Numbered from the stretch's first letter, positions 47,945 to 57,214 are shown. The stretch: 64,000 nt of DNA from Paracoccus ravus (GCF_004522175.1 NZ_SDEB01000012.1:1-64000), one strand, 5' to 3'. The notes: generated by a model from the sequence alone, not told the origin. Translations and numbers: made by a program.

Positions 47945-48520
47945 ATGGCCAAGCTTTATTTCCATTACTCGACGATGAACGCGGGCAAGAGCACGCTCTT
48001 GCTGCAGGCGTCCTATAACTACCGCGAACGCGGAATGAAGACGCTGCTGCTGACAGCCGCCTTCGACGACCGCGCGGGCAAGGGCACCATCGGCAGCCGC
48101 ATCGGCATTGCCGAGCTTGCCACCTCTTTCTCCACCGAGACCGATCTATTCGCCCTGATCGAGGGCCAAGGCCGCGACTGCGCCTGTGTCTTTGTCGATG
48201 AGGCACAGTTCCTGACCAAGGCTCAGGTCTGGCAGCTTGCCCGCGTTACCGATGATCTTGGCTTGCCGGTCATGTGCTACGGCTTGCGCGTCGATTTCCG
48301 TGGCCAATTGTTCCCCGGCTCGGCGGCGCTGCTCGCATGGGCCGATGACATGCGCGAGGTCCGCACCATTTGTCATTGCGGTCGCAAGGCCACGATGGTC
48401 ATGCGTCAGGACGATCAGGGCCGCGTGCTGCATGAGGGCGCGCAGGTCCAGATCGGCGGCAATGAAACCTACGTCTCGCTCTGCCGCCGCCATTGGCGCG
48501 AAGTCATGGGAGAATGCTGA
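47945..48520 (+). CDS. tdk: Thymidine kinase
   Basis: 191 aa from the ATG at 47945. The P-loop is YSTMNAGKSTLLLQ (about 9-22), Walker B VFVDEAQFL. A zinc site is suggested by ICHCGRKATMVMR and the C-terminal SLCRRHW. It phosphorylates thymidine for salvage. Its stop overlaps the start of the b561-YceI gene by one base (TGATG). Confidence 0.94.
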   Translation: MAKLYFHYSTMNAGKSTLLLQASYNYRERGMKTLLLTAAFDDRAGKGTIGSRIGIAELATSFSTETDLFALIEGQGRDCACVFVDEAQFLTKAQVWQLARVTDDLGLPVMCYGLRVDFRGQLFPGSAALLAWADDMREVRTICHCGRKATMVMRQDDQGRVLHEGAQVQIGGNETYVSLCRRHWREVMGEC

Positions 48521-49710
48521 TGACTGCCCGAAATACCCCCCGCGCCTATGGCTGGGTCGCGCGCCTGTTCCATTGGAGCGTGGCCGCCCTGATCTTTGCG
48601 GCGATCGGGCTGGGGTTTTACGCAAACAACCTGCCCACCGGCTCCGAGGCCGAATTGCAAGCGGTCTTCGCGACTTTCTCATGGCACAAAACCGTGGGCG
48701 TGACGGTGTTGGCGCTGGCTGTGCTGCGAATCTTGTGGACGATGACCCAGCCCAAACCCCGCCCCCTGCATCCGGGGCGCAAGCTTGAGCTTTTCGCGGC
48801 CGAGATGGTTCATTGGGCTTTGTGGATCGGCATGGTGATCATGCCGCTGACCGGTTGGATCATCCACTCGGCCGCGCCGGGGGGCTTCTCGCGCATCCTC
48901 TGGCCGATTGGCCAACGCCTGCCCTTCATCCCCGAGGATGCCGAGCTGGCCAAATCCATTGGCCATTTTCATGAAACCGGCTGGTGGGTGCTGGCGGGAC
49001 TGATCGTGTTGCATGTCGCCGGGGCGCTGAAACATGCGCTGATCGACCGCGACGGCACTTTGGCGCGCATGGCAGGCCCCGCCGACCGCGCGCCGGAACC
49101 GCCGCAATCCCATGCTTCGCCTTTATCTCATCTTCTGCCCATTCTGGCCGCGCTCGCGATCTGGACCGGAACGGCACTGATCCCCGCCGAGCAGGCCCAA
49201 GAACCCCTCACCACGGCCGCGCAGCCCGCCTCGGGCTGGGCGGTCCAGCAAGGCACGCTGGGGATCGAGGTGGCGCAAGGCGGCGCGCCGATTTCGGGGC
49301 AATTCGCCTCGTGGCAGGCAGCTATCGACTATGATCCGACCGCCAAGACCGGCCATGTCGCGGTCAGCATCGATATCGCCTCGCTGACGCTGGGCGCGGT
49401 CAGCGACAATGCCAAGGGGCCGGACTTCCTGAACGCCCCCGCCTTTCCGACTGCCAAGTTCGAGGGCGACATACAGCCCCCGGCCTCCGAAGGCGCGCCG
49501 CATATCGCGCGGGGCACGCTGACCATCGCGGGCAAGACCATCCCGGCGGAACTGCCCTTCTCGCTGGAGATCAACGGCAGCGAGGCCAAGGCCAAAGGCG
49601 AGATGAAGGTCGACCGGCGCGATTTCGGCATTGGCGCGGGCTATGCTGATGAAAGCACGGTGGGCTTTCCGGTCACGATCCGCTTCGATCTGACCGCCAC
49701 GCAGCAATAG
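48520..49710 (+). CDS. Cytochrome b561-YceI fusion protein
   Basis: 396 aa. Residues about 15-185 form a four-helix cytochrome b561 (CybB-like) domain with candidate heme His in LFHWSV, TFSWHKTVG, MVHWALW, GHFHETGWW and LHVAGALKHALI. A further membrane segment (LLPILAALAIWTGTALIP) leads to a periplasmic YceI-like lipid-binding domain (about 235-396), with ISGQFASWQAAIDYDP and DFLNAPAFPTAKFEGDI. YceI domains bind isoprenoids such as quinones, so the fusion suggests quinone handling by the b-type cytochrome. The gene starts on the last base of tdk. Confidence 0.9.
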   Translation: MTARNTPRAYGWVARLFHWSVAALIFAAIGLGFYANNLPTGSEAELQAVFATFSWHKTVGVTVLALAVLRILWTMTQPKPRPLHPGRKLELFAAEMVHWALWIGMVIMPLTGWIIHSAAPGGFSRILWPIGQRLPFIPEDAELAKSIGHFHETGWWVLAGLIVLHVAGALKHALIDRDGTLARMAGPADRAPEPPQSHASPLSHLLPILAALAIWTGTALIPAEQAQEPLTTAAQPASGWAVQQGTLGIEVAQGGAPISGQFASWQAAIDYDPTAKTGHVAVSIDIASLTLGAVSDNAKGPDFLNAPAFPTAKFEGDIQPPASEGAPHIARGTLTIAGKTIPAELPFSLEINGSEAKAKGEMKVDRRDFGIGAGYADESTVGFPVTIRFDLTATQQ

Positions 49711-49712
49711 AA

Positions 49713-49742
49713 AAAGGGCCGCCCGTTATGGGGCGGCCCTTT
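49713..49742. terminator. Bidirectional terminator between b561-YceI and ndk
   Basis: A perfect 12-bp stem, AAAGGGCCGCCC with GGGCGGCCCTTT around loop GTTATG, with A tracts on the left and T tracts on the right. It serves both the plus-strand b561-YceI gene and the minus-strand ndk gene. Confidence 0.9.
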
Positions 49743-49766
49743 CCATTTCCGGGGAACGAGACGGGA

Positions 49767-50189
49767 TTAACCGACCAGTTCGAGACCCGAGAAGAAGAAG
49801 GCGATCTCGCGGGCAGCTGCTTCCGGGCTGTCCGAACCGTGGACCGAGTTCTCGCCAACCGACAGAGCGAACTCTTTGCGGATGGTGCCTTCGTCAGCGT
49901 TCGCCGGGTTGGTGGCGCCCATGACTTCGCGGTTTTTCAGGATGGCGCCTTCGCCTTCCAGAACTTGCACGACGACCGGCTCGGACACCATGAATTCGGT
50001 CAGCTCACCGAAGAAGGGGCGCTCTTTGTGCTCGGCATAGAACTGACCGGCTTGAGCCAGGGTCAGTTGGATGCGCTTTTGTGCGACGATGCGCAGGCCG
50101 GCATCTTCGAACTTGGCGTTGATCTTGCCGGTCAGGTTGCGCTTGGTGGCGTCGGGTTTGATGATCGAAAGCGTGCGTTCGGTCGCCAT
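49767..50189 (-). CDS. ndk: Nucleoside-diphosphate kinase
   Basis: 140 aa from the ATG at 50189, preceded by [18 protein letters not shown] contains the phosphorylated histidine. It transfers gamma phosphate among nucleoside triphosphates. The long frame extending upstream to 51200 is an antisense shadow of the ABC-F gene and is rejected. It diverges from the ABC-F gene. Confidence 0.97.
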   Translation of the reverse strand: MATERTLSIIKPDATKRNLTGKINAKFEDAGLRIVAQKRIQLTLAQAGQFYAEHKERPFFGELTEFMVSEPVVVQVLEGEGAILKNREVMGATNPANADEGTIRKEFALSVGENSVHGSDSPEAAAREIAFFFSGLELVG

Positions 50190-50212
50190 GTCAGATGTCC
50201 TTTTACAAATGA

Positions 50213-50226
50213 GGGCCAGATGGCCC
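50213..50226 (-). promoter_or_regulatory. Palindrome upstream of ndk
   Basis: GGGCCA-GA-TGGCCC is a 6-2-6 inverted repeat, 24 bp upstream of the ndk start. It could be an operator or an element of the ndk leader; no known regulator can be named. Confidence 0.3.
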
Positions 50227-50315
50227 CGAAATCCGCGCCCGGTTAGCACGCGCGGCCTGCGATGAAAAGCGGGCGCGGCATTGACGACCGCCCCGCCTTG
50301 CTCCATGCCGTGCGA

Positions 50316-52163
50316 ATGCTGCGCATTGATGACATCAACTATTCCATTGCCGGTCGGCCGCTCTTCGAGCAGGCCTCGGCTTCCATTCCCTATGGCCATA
50401 AGGTTGGCCTTGTCGGCCCGAACGGGGCAGGCAAGACGACGCTGTTCAAGCTGATCCGGGGCGAGCTGTCGCTGGACGCGGGCTCGATCAGCCTGCCGAC
50501 GCGCGCGCGCATCGGCGGCGTCGCGCAGGAAGCCGCAGGGACCGATATCAGCGTGCTGGACACGGTGCTTGCCGCCGATACCGAACGCGCCAGCCTGATG
50601 GCCGAATCCGAACATGCGACCGATCCGATCCGCATCGGCGAAATCCATGCCCGCCTTGCCGATATCGACGCTTGGTCCGCCGAAGGGCGCGCCGCCGCGA
50701 TCCTGAAGGGGCTTGGCTTCTCGACCGAGGATCAGGCCCGCCCGACCAGCGATTATTCGGGTGGCTGGCGGATGCGGATGGCGCTCGCTGGGGTGCTGTT
50801 TGCGCAGCCTGACCTGCTGCTGCTCGACGAACCGACCAACTATCTGGATCTTGAAGGCGCGCTCTGGCTGGAAAGCTACCTGCAACGCTATCCCCATACC
50901 GTCATCGTCATCAGCCACGACCGCGACTTGTTGAACCGCGCCGTGGGACACATCCTGCATGTCGAAGATCGCAAGTTGACGCTTTATACCGGCGGCTACG
51001 ACACCTTTGCCCGCACCCGCGCCGAAAAACGCGCCCTGCAAGCCGCCGAGGCCAAGAAACAGGACGCCCGCCGCGCGCATCTGCAAAGCTTTGTCGACCG
51101 TTTCCGCGCCAAGGCCAGTAAGGCCGTTCAGGCGCAGGCCCGGATCAAGATGCTGGCCAAGATGGAGCCGATCACCGCCCCCGAAGAGGCCAAGTTCCAC
51201 CGCTTCACCTTCCCCCAGCCCGACCAGCTGTCGCCGCCCATCATCTCGATGGAGGGTCTGGCGGTTGGCTATGATGGCCGCGCGATCTTGCGCAAGCTGA
51301 ACCTGCGGATCGATCAGGACGACCGGATCGCGCTTCTAGGCCGCAATGGTCAGGGCAAATCGACGCTGTCGAAGCTGCTGGCCGAACGGCTTGAGCCGCT
51401 TGAGGGCAAGATTGCCCGCTCCAACAAGTTGCGCATCGGCTATTTCGCGCAGCATCAGGTCGATGAATTGCATCTGGAGGAAACGCCTCTGGATCACGTC
51501 CGCAGTTTGCGCCCGCATGAAAGCCCCGCCAAGCAACGGGCACGCCTTGCCGGATTCGGCCTGATGGAGGCCCAGGCCACGACCAAGGTCGGCGCACTTT
51601 CGGGTGGCCAAAAGGCACGGCTGTCGCTGCTCTTGGCGACGATCGATGCGCCGCATCTGCTGATCCTCGACGAACCGACCAACCACCTCGATATCGAAAG
51701 CCGCGAGGCCCTGACCGAGGCGCTGAACGATTATACCGGCGCCGTGGTTCTGGTCAGCCACGACATGCACCTGCTGAGCCTCGTCGCCGAACGTCTCTGG
51801 CTGGTCGATCAGGGCGATGTTCAGCCTTGGCAGGGCGATCTGGACGACTACCGCCGGATGCTGCTCGCGGGCGACGAAAAGCCGGTCGCGAAAGCGGAGG
51901 AAAAGCCCGCGCCCAAACGCCCCTCGCGCGACAAGATCCTTGAACTGCGCGCCGAGGTCCGCAAGGCCGAAGAGCGCATCGAGAAGCTGACAGAGATGAC
52001 GAAGAAGCTCGACGCGATTCTCGCCGATCCCGCGACCTATGAGGATTCGCTTCGGGCAAAGCAGTTGGGCCGCAAACATGCCGAGGCCGTCGATGCCATG
52101 CAGCGCGCCGAAAGCCTGTGGGTGCAGGCGCTGGAAAAGCTGGAGCAGGCCGAGCGAACCTGA
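50316..52163 (+). CDS. ABC-F family ATPase, YheS/EttA-like
   Basis: 615 aa from the ATG at 50316, the natural start ([20 protein letters not shown]); 18 codons upstream are unlikely. Two ABC domains: Walker [12 protein letters not shown] and [11 protein letters not shown], signatures [13 protein letters not shown] and [14 protein letters not shown], Walker [15 protein letters not shown] and [45 protein letters not shown] linker separates them, and a charged C-terminal coiled coil follows. These resemble YheS, which rescues ribosomes stalled on proline-rich or charged stretches. The other ABC-F here is Uup-like at 6122. Confidence 0.88.
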   Translation: MLRIDDINYSIAGRPLFEQASASIPYGHKVGLVGPNGAGKTTLFKLIRGELSLDAGSISLPTRARIGGVAQEAAGTDISVLDTVLAADTERASLMAESEHATDPIRIGEIHARLADIDAWSAEGRAAAILKGLGFSTEDQARPTSDYSGGWRMRMALAGVLFAQPDLLLLDEPTNYLDLEGALWLESYLQRYPHTVIVISHDRDLLNRAVGHILHVEDRKLTLYTGGYDTFARTRAEKRALQAAEAKKQDARRAHLQSFVDRFRAKASKAVQAQARIKMLAKMEPITAPEEAKFHRFTFPQPDQLSPPIISMEGLAVGYDGRAILRKLNLRIDQDDRIALLGRNGQGKSTLSKLLAERLEPLEGKIARSNKLRIGYFAQHQVDELHLEETPLDHVRSLRPHESPAKQRARLAGFGLMEAQATTKVGALSGGQKARLSLLLATIDAPHLLILDEPTNHLDIESREALTEALNDYTGAVVLVSHDMHLLSLVAERLWLVDQGDVQPWQGDLDDYRRMLLAGDEKPVAKAEEKPAPKRPSRDKILELRAEVRKAEERIEKLTEMTKKLDAILADPATYEDSLRAKQLGRKHAEAVDAMQRAESLWVQALEKLEQAERT

Positions 52164-52263
52164 AAGCCACACATTGGAATAATCGCCTGCCCCCATCTGT
52201 TCACGGGTTGAGGGCAGGATAAAGTTTCGTCAATAGCTTGCGGCAACTAGCTCCCCGGATTCG

Positions 52264-53013
52264 ATGATGCGCTGCCTGTTTGCGATTGCCCTGATGACGA
52301 CCTCTGCCCTTGCCGCGCCTGCCAGCGCGCAATGGATCAATAATATCAGCGAGGCGTCCTTCGATGTCGGCGCGGGGATCAGCTATGGCCCCGGCTATTT
52401 CGGCGATGACGAGACTGAGCTTGGCCCCTGGGGCACGATGCGCAACCTGACGCTCGGCACCGAAACCGGCGAGGAAAAGCAGGGTTTCTCGCTTATCCCC
52501 TCCTTCGGCTATATCGGCGACCGCAAGGCCGATGATCACGACGAGCTTGAGGGTCTGGATGACATCGACTGGACCGGCGAGATCGGGCTGCGCGTGAACT
52601 ATGTCTCGGGCCCGGCGATGAGCTACGGCGCGGTCCGCCTCGGCGTCGGCGGCCATGACGGGCTGGTGGGTGAAATCGGGACGAAATACCGCTTCATCGT
52701 GAATGACAAGCTGACGCTCTGGACCGCGGCCGAGCTGCAACTGGGCGATGACGAATTCACCGATACCTATTTCGGCGTCAGCCCCGACGAATCGGCGGCA
52801 AGCAATTTCCGCGAATATGATCCTTCGGGCGGCATCTATGGCGCGAATATCAGCCTCGAGGCGCGCTACGCCCTGACGCCCAAGACCTCGATCCTGGGCA
52901 AGGTCACCTATGGACGGCTTCTGAACGACGCCGGCGACAGTCCCATCGTGCAAGAGCGCAACCAGCCCGAGATCAATCTGGGCATCGCGCGGCGGCTGAA
53001 TTTCCGCTTTTGA
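52264..53013 (+). CDS. MipA/OmpV family outer membrane protein
   Basis: 249 aa with a signal peptide (MMRCLFAIALMTTSALAAPASA). Alternating strands and the C-terminal aromatic end (RRLNFRF) are typical of outer-membrane beta barrels; the family block VGAGISYGPGYFGDDETELGPWG near the N-terminus is shared by MipA/OmpV. MipA of E. coli tethers murein-synthesis enzymes. It lies downstream of the ABC-F gene and upstream of sufT on the same strand, with its own gap of 100 bp. Confidence 0.86.
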   Translation: MMRCLFAIALMTTSALAAPASAQWINNISEASFDVGAGISYGPGYFGDDETELGPWGTMRNLTLGTETGEEKQGFSLIPSFGYIGDRKADDHDELEGLDDIDWTGEIGLRVNYVSGPAMSYGAVRLGVGGHDGLVGEIGTKYRFIVNDKLTLWTAAELQLGDDEFTDTYFGVSPDESAASNFREYDPSGGIYGANISLEARYALTPKTSILGKVTYGRLLNDAGDSPIVQERNQPEINLGIARRLNFRF

Positions 53014-53057
53014 TCAAGGCCAGGATGCGCACTGGACCCCGGCGGCCCAGAGTCCTA

Positions 53058-53063
53058 TATAAT
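53058..53063 (+). promoter_or_regulatory. Strong -10 element upstream of sufT
   Basis: TATAAT lies 27 bp before the sufT ATG. The best -35 candidates upstream are weak (TGGACC at a long spacing), so this is a partial promoter call. Confidence 0.4.
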
Positions 53064-53089
53064 CATCAACGATTGACAGGACGCGCCGC

Positions 53090-53449
53090 ATGACGACTGA
53101 AACCCTCCAGGAGGGCGATCCGCTGATTGCCCCTTCGACAACTGATCATCCGCTTTACGATTCAGTCGTCGAAGCCTGCAAGACGGTTTATGATCCGGAA
53201 ATTCCGGTAAACATCTTTGACCTCGGGCTGATCTACACGATCGCCATCGATCCCGAAAACGCGGTGCGAGTCGTGATGACCCTGACCGCGCCGGGCTGCC
53301 CCGTCGCGGGCGAGATGCCCGGTTGGGTCGCCGATGCCGTCGAAGCGCTGCCCGGCGTCAAGCAGGTCGATGTCGAGATGACCTTTCAACCCCAATGGGG
53401 CATGGACATGATGTCCGACGAAGCGCGGCTGGAGCTTGGATTCATTTGA
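53090..53449 (+). CDS. sufT: SufT-like (MIP18 family) iron-sulfur assembly protein
   Basis: 119 aa. The MIP18 domain shows VYDPEIPVNIFDLGLIYTIAID and the reactive Cys in TLTAPGCPVAGEMPGW. It helps mature iron-sulfur proteins. No other suf gene is in the window. It is followed immediately by an acetyltransferase gene sharing 4 bp. Confidence 0.92.
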   Translation: MTTETLQEGDPLIAPSTTDHPLYDSVVEACKTVYDPEIPVNIFDLGLIYTIAIDPENAVRVVMTLTAPGCPVAGEMPGWVADAVEALPGVKQVDVEMTFQPQWGMDMMSDEARLELGFI

Positions 53450-53994
53450 CCGCGCGCGAGGATATGCTGGCCGGGCATCCCTATGAGCCCGGCGATGGTG
53501 AGTTGGTCACCATGCGCAAGACTGCGCAGGGGCTGATGCGGGATTACAATCAGACCATTGTCGGCGACAAGACCCGGGCGCGCACGCTGACCCAGCTTCT
53601 GGGAACCTGGAATGGCGCGGTCATCCGCGTGCCGTTTGCGGTTGACTACGGCAAGCATATCCATTTCGGACCCGACTGCTTTGTGAATTACGGCTGCGTC
53701 TTTCTCGATGTCTGCGAAATCCGCATCGGCGCGCGCTGCCAGTTCGGACCGATGGTCCAGGTTCTGACGCCCGATCATCCGCGTGACGCGGACAAGCGTC
53801 GGCGCGGGATCGAATATGGCGCGCCCATCACGATCGGAGACGATGTCTGGGTCGGCGGCGGCGCGATCATCCTGCCCGGCATCACCGTCGGAAATGGCGC
53901 GATCATCGGCGCGGGCTCGGTCGTGACCCATGACGTTCCGCCGGGAGCCACGGTCGCCGGAAACCCGGCCCGCATCGTCAAGCAGGCCGAATAA
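53446..53994 (+). CDS. Left-handed beta-helix O-acetyltransferase (Maa/NodL-like)
   Basis: 182 aa from TTG at 53446, whose reading overlaps the sufT stop (TTGA); ATG 53464 is the next option and removes only six residues. Typical family start LTAREDMLAGHPYEPGD precedes hexapeptide repeats (CEIRIGARCQFGPMV, APITIGDDVWVGGGAIILPGITVGNGAIIGAGSVV). The catalytic histidine is in LTPDHPRD. It probably acetylates a sugar with acetyl-CoA. Coupled to sufT, an unusual partner. Confidence 0.88.
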   Translation: MTAREDMLAGHPYEPGDGELVTMRKTAQGLMRDYNQTIVGDKTRARTLTQLLGTWNGAVIRVPFAVDYGKHIHFGPDCFVNYGCVFLDVCEIRIGARCQFGPMVQVLTPDHPRDADKRRRGIEYGAPITIGDDVWVGGGAIILPGITVGNGAIIGAGSVVTHDVPPGATVAGNPARIVKQAE

Positions 53995-54000
53995 GCCTTT

Positions 54001-54029
54001 GCCGCGCCGGGATTCCGGGCGCGGCTTTT
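54001..54029. terminator. Terminator between the acetyltransferase and hemF
   Basis: An 8-bp stem GCCGCGCC with GGCGCGGC around an imperfectly paired loop is followed by TTTTC. It serves the plus-strand acetyltransferase gene and may also affect hemF on the other strand. Confidence 0.75.
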
Positions 54030-54033
54030 CTCG

Positions 54034-54894
54034 TTACGCCCATTTCGCCAGCGGCGGCAGGCTCATCAGCACAGCCTCGGGGTCATGGCCGGTTGCCAGT
54101 CCGAATTTCGTTCCGCGATCATAAACGAGATTATATTCGGCATAGAGACCGCGATGGATCAGCTGCGCCTCGCGCTCGGCGGGGCTCCAGCCCTGCGCCA
54201 TCCGACGCTCGGCCAGCGGCAGGAACGCGGGCAGGAACGCCTCACCCACCGCTTTGGTAAAGGCAAAATCCGCCTGCCAGTCACCGCTGTTCAGGTCATC
54301 GTAAAAGATCCCGCCCACGCCCCGCGCGCGGCCACGATGCGGGATAAAGAAATACTCATCCGCCCAAGCCTTGAAACGATCATAGTAATCGGCCCCGTGC
54401 GGCGCGCAGCAATCGCGAAGCGTGGCGTGGAAATATTGAGTATCCTCAGCATATTCAAGGCAAGGGTTCAGGTCGGTTCCACCCCCGAACCACCACGCGC
54501 CCGGCGTCCAGAACATCCGCGTGTTCATATGAACCGCCGGCGCATGCGGGTTGCGCATATGCGCCACAAGGCTGACCCCCGAGGCCCAGAAGCGCGGATC
54601 CTCGTCAATCCCCGGCACACCGCGAGCGGCCATCGCCGCCCGGGCCGGGGGCGCCAATTCGCCGTGAACCGCCGACCAGTTCACCCCTACCTTTTCAAAG
54701 GCGCGGCCCTCGCGCATGACTGACATCAGCCCTCCGCCACCGCCTTCGGCGCGGCTGGTCTCGCGGATCTCGAAGCGGCCGGGCGCGGCGTCACCCGGGG
54801 CGCGTTCTTCCAGCGACTCAAAGGCCGTGACGATCCGATCGCGCAATGCCCGAAACCACGAGGCCGCCATGTCACGTTCCGCCTGCATCTGCAT
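54034..54894 (-). CDS. hemF: Oxygen-dependent coproporphyrinogen III oxidase
   Basis: 286 aa from the ATG at 54894, which has AAGGA upstream; other in-frame starts at 54912 and 54960 are possible. Family blocks: MNTRMFWTPGAWWFGGGTDLNPCLEY, FFIPHRGRARGVGGIFYDDLN and LIHRGLYAEYNLVYDRGTKFGLATG. It converts coproporphyrinogen III to protoporphyrinogen IX using O2. hemC and hemE are elsewhere in the window. I saw no FNR-type box upstream. Confidence 0.96.
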   Translation of the reverse strand: MQMQAERDMAASWFRALRDRIVTAFESLEERAPGDAAPGRFEIRETSRAEGGGGGLMSVMREGRAFEKVGVNWSAVHGELAPPARAAMAARGVPGIDEDPRFWASGVSLVAHMRNPHAPAVHMNTRMFWTPGAWWFGGGTDLNPCLEYAEDTQYFHATLRDCCAPHGADYYDRFKAWADEYFFIPHRGRARGVGGIFYDDLNSGDWQADFAFTKAVGEAFLPAFLPLAERRMAQGWSPAEREAQLIHRGLYAEYNLVYDRGTKFGLATGHDPEAVLMSLPPLAKWA

Positions 54895-54975
54895 CGCCCG
54901 ATTTCCTTGCATTCGTGAGTTGCCGGATTTCCTGCCCGGCCATATCCTTGCTGCAAACAACTAGAGATAGACCCC

Positions 54976-55386
54976 ATGTCTCGCAACCTGATCCTTGGCC
55001 TGCTACCTGCGCTGGCGCTTGCGGCCTGTGGCACCCCCCAGGAGCGCTGCATCAGCCGCAACACCAGCGAATACCGGGCGGTATCTAGTCTTTTGGCCGA
55101 GGTCGAGGGCAATCTCGCCCGCGGCTATGCCTGGGCAGAACGCGAGGTCACGCATACGATCTGGACCGACTGCCGCTATGTCGTCTATGACCGCGATGGA
55201 GACCGTTACATCTCGTATCGGCCATGCCTGCGCGATGTGACCGATACCGAACGCTACCGTGTTCCGATCGACCCGGCCGCCGAAGAGCGCAAAAGGGACA
55301 ATCTGGCCGAGCGCAAACGCGCGTTGACCGCCTCGGCCCGACAGGCGGTCGATGCCTGCAAGGCCGCCTATCCCGAGGAAGGCTAG
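54976..55386 (+). CDS. Small lipoprotein of unknown function
   Basis: 136 aa. The lipobox is ALALAAC with the lipidated Cys at about 18, after MSRNLILGLLPALALAA. The mature part has an N-terminal coil (RAVSSLLAEVEGNLARGYAW), two conserved-looking Cys, and a Lys/Arg-rich C-terminal half. It anchors to the inner leaflet of the outer membrane or the outer face of the inner membrane. I do not recognise its family. Its stop shares a CTAG with the SDR gene stop. Confidence 0.8.
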   Translation: MSRNLILGLLPALALAACGTPQERCISRNTSEYRAVSSLLAEVEGNLARGYAWAEREVTHTIWTDCRYVVYDRDGDRYISYRPCLRDVTDTERYRVPIDPAAEERKRDNLAERKRALTASARQAVDACKAAYPEEG

Positions 55387-56195
55387 AACACCCCCGGCGC
55401 CATCGGATCCCCCAGGCTGCGTCCGCCATCGACGCGCAGGATCTGGCCGGTGATGAAGGCCGCGCCTTCGCTGGCGAGAAATTGCACCGTCGCGCCCAAC
55501 TCGTCCACGCCCGCGATCCGGCCCAGAGGGGTCGCCGCGACCAGCTTGTCGCGCAGCTTGGGGTCTTCGCGCAGGTTCAATTGCAGATGATTCGACATGA
55601 TCGAGCCAAAAGCCACGCCATTCACCCGGATGCGCTTATGCGCCAACGCCATGGCAAGAGATCTGGTCGCCTGCGCCTGTGCGGCGCTGGCAATCGAATA
55701 GGCCAGCATTTGCGGCTGCGCCAGATCCGTGACCAGCGAGGTGAGGTTGATGATGGCACCGTTCTGCAAGGCCTGCGCATCCGATTCGCTCTCGGCCTGC
55801 GCCACCATGCGTTTTGCGACCATTTGCGACAGCTTCAGGCCCGCGGTCATGTTTTCGCGCATCATCGCGCCCAGCAATTCGTCATCCACCGCAAGCGGAT
55901 CACAGGATTGCACGACACGATGGGCGTTCACCAACACGTCGATCCGATCAAAGGCGTCGATCGTCGCCGAAACCAGATTTGCATGTGTCAGTTTCTGTGA
56001 CAGATCTCCGGCAAAGGCACGTATCGGCCCATCCGAGCGCGACTCGTCGCCCAGCTCGGCCTCGAGCGCGGCCTCGTCACTGTCGGCGAACATGACATTC
56101 GCCCCGGCTGCGGCCAGATGGCGGGCAATGGCGAGGCCAAGACCACGCCCCGCACCGGTCACGATCGCCGTCTTTCCCTGAACGGAAAGGCTCAT
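55383..56195 (-). CDS. SDR family protein lacking the catalytic Lys
   Basis: 270 aa Rossmann-fold short-chain dehydrogenase/reductase with the nucleotide loop TGAGRGLGLAIARHLA (13-28) and C-terminal block LRVDGGRSLGDP. The catalytic tetrad is degenerate: Ser153 (INLTS) and Tyr166 are present, but YSIAS stands where YxxxK is required, so Lys is replaced by Ser170, and NNAG is NAHR. It may be non-catalytic or use a different mechanism. It overlaps the RsmC-like gene by 4 bp (ATGA). Its stop shares a CTAG with the lipoprotein gene. Confidence 0.87.
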   Translation of the reverse strand: MSLSVQGKTAIVTGAGRGLGLAIARHLAAAGANVMFADSDEAALEAELGDESRSDGPIRAFAGDLSQKLTHANLVSATIDAFDRIDVLVNAHRVVQSCDPLAVDDELLGAMMRENMTAGLKLSQMVAKRMVAQAESESDAQALQNGAIINLTSLVTDLAQPQMLAYSIASAAQAQATRSLAMALAHKRIRVNGVAFGSIMSNHLQLNLREDPKLRDKLVAATPLGRIAGVDELGATVQFLASEGAAFITGQILRVDGGRSLGDPMAPGVF

Positions 56196-57211
56196 CTCTT
56201 GCGTCCCCTTGGCATGGGTTTGCGCGCGCCAGGACGCTGCGCCCCGGTCGCGGTCAGGATCTTGAAGCGGGAATCGCCGCCCAGCTCGGCCACATCGGCA
56301 AAGACTTCGCGCAGGGTCTGCTCATAGGGAAGATGGCGGTTTGCCACCATCCAGAGCCGCCCTGCCCCCGTCAGCAGGCGTGCGGCGGCACGGATAAAAT
56401 CCGCACCAAGGCGCGGATCTGCGGCCCGCCCCTCATGGAAGGGCGGATTCATCACCACTCCATTCACCGGCTCGGGCAGCTTGAAGTCGCGAGCATCAGC
56501 CCAATGGAACTGGGCGCGCGGATCGGTGACGTTGCGCCGCGCGCAATCCAGCGCGACGGCATCGGCCTCGACCAGATGCAGGACACCGACGCCCGGACGT
56601 TGCAGGATCTGGGCCGAAAGCCAGCCCCAGCCCGCGCCGAGATCCACCACGCGGCTCGGCAGCTTTTCAGGCAAATGCGCGGCCAGGGCCTGCGAGGCAG
56701 GATCGGGGCCATCCGCCGAAAACACGCCCGCGCGGGTCACGAATCCGGGCGCGGCCTCGATGTCACGTGCCGCCCAGTTTTCCGGAACCCAGCCCGCATC
56801 GGGCAGGGTCACGCGAAAGATCTTGCCATGCGCGCGGGATTGCACCTCATCGACCGGGGCCAAGGCGCGCAATTCCTTCAGGATCGCATCGATACCGTCG
56901 GTCTTTTGTCCGTCGATCCAGAGCGAGGCCCCGGACGGCAGATGCGCCGCCGCCTCGGCGATCCGGGCATGCGCCTCGGCCTTGGCGCGGGGCAGGAAGA
57001 CGAGACCCAGATCGAACTGGCCCTCGACCTCGGTCACCGGCGCAAAGCCCTGCGCCTTCAGCGCCACGACATCGGGATACAAGCGCTGCACGGCCTGCAC
57101 ACGCGCCGGATCAAGAAAATTCAAATCGCTCGTCGCGCCTGCGCCAATCAGCAACAGACGGCCCTCGGGCGGCACGCCGCCGAACACGAGCTCCAGTCGG
57201 GAACCTGCCAC
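56192..57211 (-). CDS. Class I SAM methyltransferase, RsmC-like
   Basis: 339 aa. The C-terminal half has the SAM motif VVDLGAGWGWLSAQIL (about 190-205) and the NPPF catalytic motif (VMNPPFHEG) of N6-adenine/N2-guanine RNA methyltransferases; the N-terminal half is a degenerate copy. This two-domain layout matches RsmC/RlmG, which make N2-methylguanosine in rRNA. Which rRNA position is modified cannot be decided from sequence. It begins 3 nt after clpS and overlaps the SDR gene. Confidence 0.85.
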   Translation of the reverse strand: MAGSRLELVFGGVPPEGRLLLIGAGATSDLNFLDPARVQAVQRLYPDVVALKAQGFAPVTEVEGQFDLGLVFLPRAKAEAHARIAEAAAHLPSGASLWIDGQKTDGIDAILKELRALAPVDEVQSRAHGKIFRVTLPDAGWVPENWAARDIEAAPGFVTRAGVFSADGPDPASQALAAHLPEKLPSRVVDLGAGWGWLSAQILQRPGVGVLHLVEADAVALDCARRNVTDPRAQFHWADARDFKLPEPVNGVVMNPPFHEGRAADPRLGADFIRAAARLLTGAGRLWMVANRHLPYEQTLREVFADVAELGGDSRFKILTATGAQRPGARKPMPRGRKR

Positions 57212-57214
57212 GTT

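Noticed and set aside
49767-51200. 477-aa frame extending ndk upstream
   Set aside because: The upstream 337 codons are antisense to the ABC-F gene; ndk itself starts at 50189 with a ribosome site.
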